DNA of 15,494 nt, from NCBI GenBank assembly GCA_021647585.1, contig JAKIUK010000086.1, positions 1 to 15,494 on the forward strand, written 5' to 3'. The notes under the pieces were generated by a model. It was not told where the DNA came from. It was given only the letters and a program-made list of their open reading frames with translations, and searched no databases. Source of the DNA: Methylococcaceae bacterium. Lineage in GTDB: Bacteria; Pseudomonadota; Gammaproteobacteria; Methylococcales; Methylomonadaceae. Position numbers and translations under genes: made by a program. Below are positions 5,879 through 12,916 of the stretch, piece after piece (within the stretch, counting starts at the first letter, position 1; every line of letters starts with the position of its first letter).

Positions 5879-7036
5879 GTGGAAAAACGCTATATAAAAT
5901 CAGTTTTATTATCTGTGTTTGTAATAGCAGCCGTCATCTTAGTCATTTTTTACCTAAAAAATAAGTCACTGTCAGTTGTGGTTGCAACTACAGAAAAAAA
6001 TGTAGTAGTCAATGTGTATGGACTAGGCACTGTAGAGGTGAAAATAAAATCCTCTATAGGCTTTGAGGTCAGTGCGCCTATCACCGAGCTTTACGCAGAC
6101 CAAGGAGATAGAGTTAAAAAAGGGACCGTTCTTGCCCGATTACAAAATGCAGAGCAAAACGCGAAAACACAAAAGGCAGCGACGAGTATTAAGGTTGCAG
6201 AAGTTAGGTTGAATACGGCCCGCTCAACTATTCCAAAAATGAAAGCTATTCTTGCTCAAAAAAAACAAAATAATCAACGTTCTTTGACCTTATTTTCTCG
6301 AAAATTGATCTCTAAAGAAATAGTCGATAAAACTCAAATGGAAGAGGATGTTGCTATAACTGAGCTGGCTATTGCACGCAGTGAAGTTAAGGTTGCAGAA
6401 GCCGAGCTTGCCGATGCCCGTGCTCAATATAACTTTGAGAAACAGCTGCTTGAACAATATGCCCTACGAGCCCCCTATGACGGACTAGTGATTAAAAGGC
6501 ATAAAGAATTGGGCGCTGTTTTGTCACCTGGGGAAGCTGTTTTTACGCTTATTGATCCTAAAACAATCTGGATATTAGCATATGTGGATGAAACACATGC
6601 GGGTTCTATTCGGGTAGGACAACAGGCACAAGTTAGACTTCGGTCATTACCTAATAGCCAGTTTCAAGGAAAGGTGGTACGCATAGATATTGAAAGTGAT
6701 CGTGTCAATGAAGAACGTCGTGTTTATATTCAATGTACTGATTGCCCAGAGCAATTTCATTTAGGCGAGCAAGCTGAAATTTTTATTCAGACAGCCATAC
6801 TTGAGGAGGCGTTGTTAATACCCGAAACAGCAATAGACCAATTTAATGGCGCTAATGGTTCTGTCTGGGTAGTAGAAAAGGGTCGGTTACAACAGCAATC
6901 GGTGACTTTAGGCCATAAAATACTGGATGGGCGCGTGGAAATTATAGACGGCCTGGAATCAAATATGCAGGTTGTTACCAACTTATTTAAGGGAATGCGA
7001 AAAGGACGTAAAGCATCTATAGTAAGCGGAGAATAA
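5879..7036 (+). CDS. HlyD/DevB-like periplasmic adaptor of an ABC exporter
   Basis: A 385-aa membrane-fusion protein. It has an N-terminal inner-membrane anchor (about 7-26), a first lipoyl half (about 60-90, APITELYADQGDRVKKGTVLARL), an alpha-helical coiled-coil hairpin (about 91-195), the second lipoyl half (APYDGLVIKRHKELGAVLSPGEAVF), and then beta-barrel and membrane-proximal domains. It would link the inner-membrane pump to an outer-membrane channel that is not encoded here. The start is GTG with AAGGAG six bases upstream. It is followed after one base by the permease gene. The order adaptor-permease-ATPase is that of DevBCA exporters. Confidence 0.88.
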   Translation: MEKRYIKSVLLSVFVIAAVILVIFYLKNKSLSVVVATTEKNVVVNVYGLGTVEVKIKSSIGFEVSAPITELYADQGDRVKKGTVLARLQNAEQNAKTQKAATSIKVAEVRLNTARSTIPKMKAILAQKKQNNQRSLTLFSRKLISKEIVDKTQMEEDVAITELAIARSEVKVAEAELADARAQYNFEKQLLEQYALRAPYDGLVIKRHKELGAVLSPGEAVFTLIDPKTIWILAYVDETHAGSIRVGQQAQVRLRSLPNSQFQGKVVRIDIESDRVNEERRVYIQCTDCPEQFHLGEQAEIFIQTAILEEALLIPETAIDQFNGANGSVWVVEKGRLQQQSVTLGHKILDGRVEIIDGLESNMQVVTNLFKGMRKGRKASIVSGE

Positions 7037-7037
7037 T

Positions 7038-8177
7038 ATGAATTTGGCTTATTACGATATTCGGCATAATATGGGACGGTTTCTTTTAACCTGTCTTGGG
7101 CTAGGGCTGTTGCTAGGTGTAGTACTATCTATGATTGGTATCTATAGAGGATTGGTCGCTGATGCGTTAACAATATCCCGTACACCGGCTGCCGATATTT
7201 GGGTGGTTGAATCGGGATCACGAGGACCTTTTGCCGAATCCTCCCGTATTCCTGGCGATACCCGCGAAGCCATTGCACGTATTCATGGCGTTACAGAAGC
7301 AGGCTCTATCACCTATCAATCACTAGAAACTACGTATAAAGCTAAAAAGCTACGTCTTTATGTGGTGGGCTATGAGCCAGGACGGTTAGGTGGCCCCGAT
7401 AAAATTGTTAAAGGACGAGCGATTACCCGCAGTCATTATGAAGTCATCGCAGATCGTCGCACTAATCTACCTATTGGTGAGCAACTTGTTTTAGGTCGCA
7501 ATACTTTTACCGTGGTGGGATTAACTGATGGACAAGTCTCATCAGGGGGCGACCCCGTTATCTATATTACCTTACTTGATTCTCAAGAACTGCAATTTGA
7601 ACTGGCACCATCGGCCGCTCGTCGTGAAATAGCCCGAGGAAACGCTCAAAAAAGCGCTGATCTTGATACCGTTAATGCAGTAGTAGCCAGACTTACACCA
7701 CAAATCAATCCCACAATTGCTGCGAAAGCTATTCAAAGCTGGAAACATTTAGCTGCCATGACGCAGCAAGAACAAGAAAATATTCTTTTACGTTCAGTTG
7801 TGGAAAGAGCGCGTAAACAGATTGGCCTTTTTACTGTTCTATTGCTCATCGTATCCACTGTGATTATTGCACTGATTATCTATACCATGACTATGGACAA
7901 AATACGTGAGATTGCAACACTCAAACTGATTGGTGCGCCTGACCGAACCATTATTGGCTTAATTGTGCAACAAGCATTAGCAATGGGCATGATTGGGTTT
8001 TGTTTTGGCGCTTTGCTGATTATCAATATTCAAGATTTCTTTCCGCGCCGTGTGCTACTTCAAGCAGAGGATGGACTTGCGCTAGCCGGAGTCGTCATGC
8101 TTGTTTGTGTCCTAGCAAGCGCACTGGGTGTACGGCTTGCTTTGAAAGTTGATCCGGCAACGGCATTAGGAGGATAA
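7038..8177 (+). CDS. ABC exporter permease, FtsX/MacB superfamily (DevC-like)
   Basis: A 379-aa inner-membrane protein with the MacB/FtsX layout: one N-terminal helix (about 14-36), a large periplasmic domain (about 40-255), then three C-terminal helices (about 262-284, 306-330 and 345-368). It ends in KVDPATALGG, a typical cytoplasmic tail of this family. The segment MTMDKIREIATLKLIGAP is the conserved cytoplasmic coupling region that contacts the ATPase. It lacks its own ATPase domain, unlike MacB, so it depends on the next gene. Such pumps move substrates from the periplasm or membrane outward; the substrate is unknown. Confidence 0.9.
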   Translation: MNLAYYDIRHNMGRFLLTCLGLGLLLGVVLSMIGIYRGLVADALTISRTPAADIWVVESGSRGPFAESSRIPGDTREAIARIHGVTEAGSITYQSLETTYKAKKLRLYVVGYEPGRLGGPDKIVKGRAITRSHYEVIADRRTNLPIGEQLVLGRNTFTVVGLTDGQVSSGGDPVIYITLLDSQELQFELAPSAARREIARGNAQKSADLDTVNAVVARLTPQINPTIAAKAIQSWKHLAAMTQQEQENILLRSVVERARKQIGLFTVLLLIVSTVIIALIIYTMTMDKIREIATLKLIGAPDRTIIGLIVQQALAMGMIGFCFGALLIINIQDFFPRRVLLQAEDGLALAGVVMLVCVLASALGVRLALKVDPATALGG

Positions 8178-8181
8178 AATA

Positions 8182-8889
8182 ATGAGTGATGATGTTCAGC
8201 CTGATGTACTTGTTAAGCTAAAAAATGTATCCAAGCACTTTGGAGAAGGAGACGCGCGAGTGGATGCTTTGCGTGACGTAAGTATCGATGTTTACCCCGG
8301 TCAGGTTATAGGGCTTCTTGGTCCAAGTGGGTCTGGGAAAAGCACGCTGTTAAATGTCATTGGCTGTATTTTGGAACCCAGCAGTGGATGGGTCAGCCTT
8401 GATGGTGAAGTTGTCTATGATGGACATTGGTTACGACCTGATTTACGAAAATTGCGCTTGGAAAAAATTGGCTTTATTTTTCAGTCGCATAACCTAATAC
8501 CCTTTCTTGATTGTACAGATAATGTTGCCATTGTGCTGAACCTTGCCGGATTTAGCTCCATGAAAGCCAAAGCAAGGGCAATTGAACTGCTGGAGTATCT
8601 GGAAGTTGATCAGCGAAGACATGCTTTTCCAGCACAGCTTTCTGGCGGTGAGGCTCAACGTGTTGCTATTGCCCGTGCACTAGCCAATCGACCTCGTATT
8701 ATTCTTGCAGATGAACCCACGGCAGCACTCGATTCAGTACGAGCAGGAATAGTGATGGATCTTTTACGCAAAGTTGCCGCTGAACAGCAAGCCGCAATTC
8801 TGGCAGTTACACATGACGAAAAAATTTATGATCGATTTGACCATATTTTTTACTTGAGAGATGGTCGATTAGAAACACAAAAGAACTAG
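8182..8889 (+). CDS. ABC exporter ATP-binding protein (DevA/LolD-like)
   Basis: A 235-aa cytoplasmic ATPase with all motifs intact: Walker A GPSGSGKST (47-55), Q-loop Q101, signature LSGGEAQR (153-160), Walker B IILADEPT (173-180) and switch His211. Length and motifs fit the LolD/MacB/DevA class, which pairs with FtsX-like permeases. It starts four bases after the permease stop, completing the operon. Its stop codon is one base from the IS21-type end at 8891, so any natural terminator or further operon gene was displaced. Confidence 0.92.
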   Translation: MSDDVQPDVLVKLKNVSKHFGEGDARVDALRDVSIDVYPGQVIGLLGPSGSGKSTLLNVIGCILEPSSGWVSLDGEVVYDGHWLRPDLRKLRLEKIGFIFQSHNLIPFLDCTDNVAIVLNLAGFSSMKAKARAIELLEYLEVDQRRHAFPAQLSGGEAQRVAIARALANRPRIILADEPTAALDSVRAGIVMDLLRKVAAEQQAAILAVTHDEKIYDRFDHIFYLRDGRLETQKN

Positions 8890-8890
8890 G

Positions 8891-9543
8891 TGCCAATTAA
8901 CATTGAAAAGTTACCCCCCGTCAGCGTCCAAAAATTTCCACATGGTTTAGTTAGTTATTGACATTCTGTTTATCCCTGATTTTCGGTGCTTAAATCGGTA
9001 AGAATCGTTCCTTGTTTCGATGATGTCACAATGATGAGTAATTCGGTCCAAAAGCGCTGCTGTCATCTTTGCATCACCAAAAACTTGCACCCATTCACTG
9101 AATTTTAAGTTAGTTGTGATTATCAGCGTGGTTCACTCATAGAGTTGGCTGATGAGATGAAAGAGCAATGCTCCACCCGATTTAGGGAATGGTAGATAAC
9201 CCAGTTCATCTAGGATCACTGCATCCATCTGGGTGAGTTTTCTAGCTGTTTTTCCAGTTTGAGTAGATTCACTAAGTTAACAGCATTAAAAAACCTCACT
9301 CGTTTTTCATGATTAACAGCGGCTACACCTAATGTTGAAGCAAGGTGTGTTTTGCCTGTTCCTGTGTCTCCAACAAGAACAAGATTGTGTGCATCATCCA
9401 TGAATTTTGCTGTTGCCAGTTGTTCTATCTGTTATTTTGAAAGGGGTAATTCTCCCCATTCAAAGTCAACAACTAACTATTTCTTTGGAAAAGTGGCTCA
9501 ATATTAATACCCGAAACTGGCTCATTTCTATTGGCCATTGACA
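8891..9543 (-). mobile_element. IS21-family element remnant, internally deleted
   Basis: Contains a broken istB on the minus strand and no istA. Candidate ends are TGCCAATTAACATTG on the plus strand from 8891 and TGTCAATGGCCAATAG on the minus strand from 9543. They are loosely similar and start with TG, as IS21 ends do. Near the 9543 end, TGAGCCA(G/C)TTT occurs twice (9490-9500 and 9513-9524), like the internal end repeats of the family. The left end is joined directly to mid-istB, so istA and the start of istB were lost. Confidence 0.6.
8947..9470 (-). pseudogene. istB: IstB-like IS21 helper ATPase, degenerate
   Basis: The minus-strand frames give VDFEWGELPLSK, then stop TAA (9432-9434), then QIEQLATAKFMDDAHN, the Walker A segment LVLVGDTGTGKTHLAS, and a frameshift near 9237-9245. 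After it come MDAVILDELGYLPF (Walker B), a second stop at 9133-9135 within LYE-stop-TTLIITTN (CGA to TGA would explain it), and finally FGDAKMTAALLDRITHHCDI ending at 8947. The order and motifs are those of IstB, the AAA+ transposition helper. Two stops, one frameshift and a missing N-terminal third make it inactive. Confidence 0.88.
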
Positions 9544-9545
9544 AT

Positions 9546-9592
9546 GGGTATTCACGATACGCCAGAATCGGAGTTCATGATGGGCCAGAATA
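9546..9592 (-). repeat. Two 23-bp end-type repeats of a second IS21-like element
   Basis: On the minus strand ATTCTGGCCCATCATGAACTCC and ATTCTGGCGTATCGTGAATACC follow one another with a 23-base period, about 17 of 23 positions matching. Tandem subterminal repeats of this length are typical of IS21-family ends. The pattern differs from the GAGCCA repeats at 9490-9524, so it looks like the end of a different element placed right beside the first. Confidence 0.45.
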
Positions 9593-9609
9593 TGCAAGCA
9601 CCATGAAAG

Positions 9610-9837
9610 TCAGCAATGGATTGAACGACAAGTACAAAAACAGGTGCCTGCCAGGTCTTTGCGCTCACGCTCATACTCTTCATAGGATTTTTTTGTGTGC
9701 TCAATGCATTCAAAATAAGTGGGCGGGGGTTCTTTAGCACACTTGTTACGCTCATCCAGGCGAAATTTGTCGTATATCGCTTTGTTGCTGCACCCAGCTA
9801 TGCCAATCATGACCAATACCATCAGCAATTTTCTCAT
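9610..9837 (-). CDS. Small lipoprotein, C-terminus possibly altered
   Basis: A 75-aa protein with a lipoprotein signal (MRKLLMVLVMIGIAGC, lipobox IAGC, lipid-anchored Cys16). The mature part is charged and contains YDKFRLDERNKCAKEPPPTY and YEEYERERKDL, a pattern found in small uncharacterised lipoproteins that normally end near the ERERK segment. Here it continues into GTCFCTCRSIHC, with four extra Cys or His residues, close to the IS-derived DNA at 9592, so the last codons may be a junction product. Its ATG overlaps the stop of the 9834-10187 gene by four bases, so the two are co-translated. Function unknown. Confidence 0.65.
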   Translation of the reverse strand: MRKLLMVLVMIGIAGCSNKAIYDKFRLDERNKCAKEPPPTYFECIEHTKKSYEEYERERKDLAGTCFCTCRSIHC

Positions 9838-10187
9838 GGCTTACAGCCGCTATACTCTTCAAAGTAACGCACTAATACCAGCATTGCATTGTCCGTGGCG
9901 TATTGATCGCTCCGTAGTTCCATAAAGCGAATGATAGCCGACACATCAAATAACTCTTTTGGCTTCTTACAATACACCTTTCCCAGATAATCCGTCCGTT
10001 CGTCGAGCGTTGCTAGCAGGTCAAGCGCTCCGCCAACATAAGCCCGGATAATCGGATGATCGCTGCATTCACCGGGAGATAAATGGCAGATATCAGAAAC
10101 CTGCTTCATCGTAAGCGCGAGAGTGCTGGGCGAATGCAGGGATAATAATAAGGTAATAAGGCTAGTTGCGAGAAAACGTAGATTCAT
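9834..10187 (-). CDS. Rap1a/Tai-like exported protein
   Basis: A 117-aa protein with a signal peptide (about 1-24, TLALT). The mature region has RAYVGGALDLLATL, a conserved Cys (CKKPKELFDVSAIIRFM), a helix ATDNAMLVLVRYFEEY, and a final Cys near the end (GCKP). This fits the Rap1a/Tai family, whose best-known members are periplasmic immunity proteins against type VI amidase toxins. No effector or secretion gene is in the window, and many family members have no known partner, so an immunity role is only a possibility. GAGGA eight bases before the ATG supports the start. It overlaps the lipoprotein gene. Confidence 0.6.
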   Translation of the reverse strand: MNLRFLATSLITLLLSLHSPSTLALTMKQVSDICHLSPGECSDHPIIRAYVGGALDLLATLDERTDYLGKVYCKKPKELFDVSAIIRFMELRSDQYATDNAMLVLVRYFEEYSGCKP

Positions 10188-10200
10188 AGGTATAATCCTC

Positions 10201-10229
10201 TTGATTTAATTGCTGTAAAACAGTAATAT
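10201..10229 (+). promoter_or_regulatory. Sigma-70 promoter for the DUF2975/Xre operon
   Basis: TTGATT (10201-10206), a 17-base spacer and TAATAT (10224-10229), 36 bases before the preferred start codon at 10265. Confidence 0.7.
10209..10227. promoter_or_regulatory. Candidate operator overlapping spacer and -10
   Basis: ATTGCTGT-AAA-ACAGTAAT is an 8-3-8 palindrome with one mismatch, lying across the promoter spacer and -10. The position suits repression. The natural candidate binder is the Xre-type protein encoded second in the operon (inference). Confidence 0.45.
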
Positions 10230-10264
10230 ATTATCTCAAAACAACTATGTCAAATGGGGCTTAT

Positions 10265-10786
10265 ATGACTCGACAGTTTTCTCGGTTAATCGCCTTGGGC
10301 TGTATGGCTATACTATTTACTACCCCCTTTATTGCTCTGTATTTTTTGATCAATATTGAGTTATTTGCCGCCATAGCCAAAAGCAACTTAGGCCTGCCGA
10401 TACAATGGCAGACAGTCTCCAACATACAGTGGTACAGTTTGTGGCTGTTGACCGTCTCTTATATTGCCATCGGTTTGGCTGGCCTCTACTTTTTGCGCCG
10501 CGCGTTCTCCAACTTCGCGAAAGGACAGCTCTTTAATCACAGTAATAGCCGCGATCTACGACTGTTTTCAATCTTGCTGTTTGCACAGGCACTTGCCAAG
10601 CCCTTGCACTTCTCACTTTCCAGTGTGCTGTTATCAATGAATCATCCTGCTGGTCAGAAAATGCTCTCTGTTTCCTTTGGGAGTGGTGAAGTTAAAGTGA
10701 TCGCACTGGCCATGATACTGTGGGTAATGAGTGATCTATTAGTTAGAGGCAGCAAGCTCGAAAGCGAGAACAAGCAGTTTATCTAA
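10265..10786 (+). CDS. DUF2975 membrane protein
   Basis: Inner-membrane protein of 173 aa from the preferred start. An ATG at 10247 would add six residues but has no ribosome site, while GGGG (10256-10259) lies five bases before 10265. Four hydrophobic helices are visible: LIALGCMAILFTTPFIAL, WLLTVSYIAIGLAGLYFL, LFSILLFAQALAKPL and VKVIALAMILWVMSDLL. A short motif with RRAFSNFAKGQLF sits after helix two. This arrangement, together with a downstream small HTH gene, is the usual DUF2975 pairing. Its biochemical function is not established; regulation of the HTH partner has been suggested by context only. Confidence 0.85.
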   Translation: MTRQFSRLIALGCMAILFTTPFIALYFLINIELFAAIAKSNLGLPIQWQTVSNIQWYSLWLLTVSYIAIGLAGLYFLRRAFSNFAKGQLFNHSNSRDLRLFSILLFAQALAKPLHFSLSSVLLSMNHPAGQKMLSVSFGSGEVKVIALAMILWVMSDLLVRGSKLESENKQFI

Positions 10787-10795
10787 GGGATCTTA

Positions 10796-11020
10796 ATGCC
10801 TATTGTTGTTAACCTAGATGTCATGCTGGCTAAACGTAAGATTCGTGGCAAAGAGCTTGCCACAGAAATTGGCATTACCGAGCAAAACTTATCGCTGTTA
10901 CGCACTGGTAAAGTTAAAGGCGTGCGTTTCTCAACATTGGAGAAAATCTGCCAGATTTTGGACTGTCAGCCAGGTGATATTCTCGAATTTGTTCCAGACG
11001 AATTGAACCCTGAGGATTAG
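10796..11020 (+). CDS. Small Xre/Cro-type HTH regulator (DUF2975 partner)
   Basis: A 74-aa protein consisting almost only of a helix-turn-helix domain: KRKIRGKELATEIGITEQNLSLLRTGK gives helices two and three, followed by FSTLEKICQILDCQPGDILEF, the standard C-terminal part of this HTH class. It begins nine bases after the DUF2975 stop in the same transcript. Family members usually repress their own operon, and the palindrome at 10209-10227 offers a binding site. No other DNA target can be assigned. Confidence 0.9.
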   Translation: MPIVVNLDVMLAKRKIRGKELATEIGITEQNLSLLRTGKVKGVRFSTLEKICQILDCQPGDILEFVPDELNPED

Positions 11021-11080
11021 TTGTCAAGTCTCGTGGATGATTTGGACTTCGTTCAGTATGGTGTGCTAACGTTAAAATAA

Positions 11081-11132
11081 CTTGCTGTTTTCAGCGTCAG
11101 GACTACGAATAAGGATGTCCTTTTTCAGCAAG
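11081..11132 (+). terminator. Possible nested hairpin terminator after the HTH gene
   Basis: Outer arms CTTGCTG (11081-11087) and CAGCAAG (11126-11132) enclose an inner AGGAC/GTCCT stem (11099-11103 and 11117-11121) followed by TTTTT. The inner stem is short and its loop is 13 bases, so termination would be weak. Confidence 0.25.
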
Positions 11133-11334
11133 ATGAACTTTGCATTTGAAGAATTGAGGCCAGTTGATTTTTCTCGTTATAACAAAAAAGTGAAGTGGCT
11201 ACAAATTAAAGAACACAGAAACCCGAAGAAATTAACGTCTAAAGTAAGTTGTAGTTTTTTTTATTTTTTCCATTTTATACTTTTCCGGTTAAACACTACT
11301 TATCAATTTCAGTAAAAACGTATTATTTGTTTTT

Positions 11335-11362
11335 TTGCCTTTTCTCTGGGAAGTGGTATACT
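11335..11362 (+). promoter_or_regulatory. Sigma-70 promoter for SulP-Usp
   Basis: TTGCCT (11335-11340), 16 bases, then an extended -10, TGGTATACT (TATACT at 11357-11362). Predicted transcription start is near 11369, inside a perfect palindrome and about 54 bases before the SulP start. Confidence 0.65.
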
Positions 11363-11369
11363 GATCGGT

Positions 11370-11385
11370 TACCTAAATTTAGGTA
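11370..11385. promoter_or_regulatory. 16-bp perfect palindrome at the SulP transcription start
   Basis: TACCTAAATTTAGGTA is a complete 8+8 inverted repeat without spacer, placed at about +1 to +16 of the predicted promoter. This position suits a repressor operator. I do not recognise the cognate regulator. Confidence 0.55.
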
Positions 11386-11422
11386 TTTAAGGCAACAACG
11401 ACCCTCTACTTTTAGGATTTTC

Positions 11423-12916
11423 ATGCTCTTATTATCAAAACAACAAGATTGGCTAGGCAACATCCGTGGTGACATCCTCGCAGGAACTGTTGTTGCATTG
11501 GCACTAATTCCTGAGGCTATCGCCTTCTCTATTATTGCCGGTGTTGATCCCAAGGTAGGTTTATACGCCTCTTTCTGCATTGCTTTTATTACGGCCATTA
11601 TTGGTGGTCGTCCCGGAATGATTTCTGCGGCTACCGGTGCCATGGCCTTGTTAATGGTCACTCTGGTCAAAGACCATGGCTTACAGTATTTATTAGCAGC
11701 AACTTTGCTCACTGGTTTGCTACAAGTTATCTCAGGTTATTTAAAACTAGGTAGTTTGATGAGTTTTGTTTCACGCTCAGTGGTAACAGGGTTTGTTAAT
11801 GCGCTGGCCATTTTGATTTTTATGGCACAATTACCTGAACTCACTAATGTCACTTGGCAGGTATATGCCATGACTGCAACCGGGTTAGGTTTTATTTATT
11901 TATTCCCTTATGTGCCTTTTATAGGCAAAATACTACCTTCACCATTAGTTTGCATAGTTGTATTAACGGGTATCGCCATGTACCTTCAACTTGATATTCG
12001 TACCGTAGGCGATATGGGTGAATTGCCGGATACTTTACCGATTTTTCTTTGGCCTGAAGTACCGATAAATTGGGAAACGCTACAAATCATTTTACCTTAT
12101 TCAGTTCCACTTGCTATTGTTGGTTTACTTGAATCATTAATGACAGCCACCATTATCGATGATTTAACGGATACCAGCAGTGACAAAAACCGTGAATGTA
12201 AAGGGCAAGGCATTGCCAATATTGGTGCTGGCTTGATGGGCGGCATGGCGGGTTGTGCAATGATAGGACAATCTATCATTAACGTTAAATCAGGGGGACG
12301 TGGACGTTTATCTACTATGGTTGCCGGCTGTTTTTTATTGATTATGGTAGTATTTCTGGACCAATGGATCAAACAAATACCGATGGCTGCACTTGTTGCA
12401 GTAATGATTATGGTATCTATTGGTACCTTTAGCTGGGAATCAATTATTCATTTAAAACAACACCCTCTGTCGGCAAATATAATAATGCTGTCAACGGTCA
12501 TTGTTGTAGTGTGGACTCACAACCTGGCATTGGGTGTTTTTGTTGGTGTTTTGCTAGCCGCATTATTCTTTGCAAACAAAATCAGTCATTTCATGTATGT
12601 CGGTTCTGTTATGGATGATGTTTCAGAAACGCGTATTTATCATATTCATGGACAAATTTTCTTTAATTCTGCAGATCGTTTTGTTGCCAATTTTGATTTC
12701 AAAGAAGCTGTTGATAAAGTCATTATAGATTTAACGCACGCACATTTCTGGGATATATCTGCTGTTTCGGCTTTAGATAAAGTCGTGATAAAGTTCCGTA
12801 GAGAAGGTGCAGATGTTGAATTAATCGGTCAAAATGAAGCCAGCTCAACAATTATTGACCGTTTTGGCATACATGATAATCCTGATGAAATTGAAAAAGT
12901 AATGGGAGGTCACTAA
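11423..12916 (+). CDS. SulP-family anion transporter with STAS domain
   Basis: Inner-membrane transporter of 497 aa from the ATG at 11423, which has AGGA five bases upstream. The frame is open back to 11327, but that extension would cover the promoter and palindrome. The N-terminal GDILAGTVVALALIPEAIAF is the SulP signature helix region; about 10-14 hydrophobic segments follow. The C-terminal STAS domain (about 400-490) starts near IYHIHGQIFF and has FWDISAVSALDKV in the conserved Ser loop. SulP members carry sulfate, bicarbonate or other anions; the substrate here is not decided by sequence. Its stop overlaps the Usp start (TAATG), so the stress protein is made together with the transporter, as in other SulP-Usp pairs. 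Confidence 0.9.
   Translation: MLLLSKQQDWLGNIRGDILAGTVVALALIPEAIAFSIIAGVDPKVGLYASFCIAFITAIIGGRPGMISAATGAMALLMVTLVKDHGLQYLLAATLLTGLLQVISGYLKLGSLMSFVSRSVVTGFVNALAILIFMAQLPELTNVTWQVYAMTATGLGFIYLFPYVPFIGKILPSPLVCIVVLTGIAMYLQLDIRTVGDMGELPDTLPIFLWPEVPINWETLQIILPYSVPLAIVGLLESLMTATIIDDLTDTSSDKNRECKGQGIANIGAGLMGGMAGCAMIGQSIINVKSGGRGRLSTMVAGCFLLIMVVFLDQWIKQIPMAALVAVMIMVSIGTFSWESIIHLKQHPLSANIIMLSTVIVVVWTHNLALGVFVGVLLAALFFANKISHFMYVGSVMDDVSETRIYHIHGQIFFNSADRFVANFDFKEAVDKVIIDLTHAHFWDISAVSALDKVVIKFRREGADVELIGQNEASSTIIDRFGIHDNPDEIEKVMGGH

Larger units (their letters stand above)
11021..11422. other. Non-coding stretch upstream of the SulP gene
   Basis: About 400 bases without a gene I can support. A plus-strand open frame at 11082-11315 gives a basic, Phe-rich peptide with no family resemblance and no ribosome site. 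It holds a nested hairpin (11081-11132), a T-rich tract (11250-11290), and the SulP promoter and palindrome at the right end. Confidence 0.6.

Noticed and set aside
9490..9592. Short regularly spaced repeats read as a CRISPR array
   Set aside because: Only two copies of each of two unrelated motifs, imperfect, with no spacers of uniform unique sequence; IS21 end repeats explain them better.
9531..9925. Plus-strand open frames across 9531-9737 and 9719-9925
   Set aside because: Antisense to the lipoprotein and Rap1a/Tai-like genes, which have signal peptides, ribosome site and coupled overlap.
9834..10187. Toxin-immunity or type VI secretion locus
   Set aside because: Only the Rap1a/Tai-like fold is present; no effector, VgrG, Hcp or other secretion component is in the window.
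11082..11315. Plus-strand open frame of 77 codons upstream of SulP
   Set aside because: No ribosome site or conserved pattern; ends in a low-complexity Phe-rich stretch coded by a T-rich tract.
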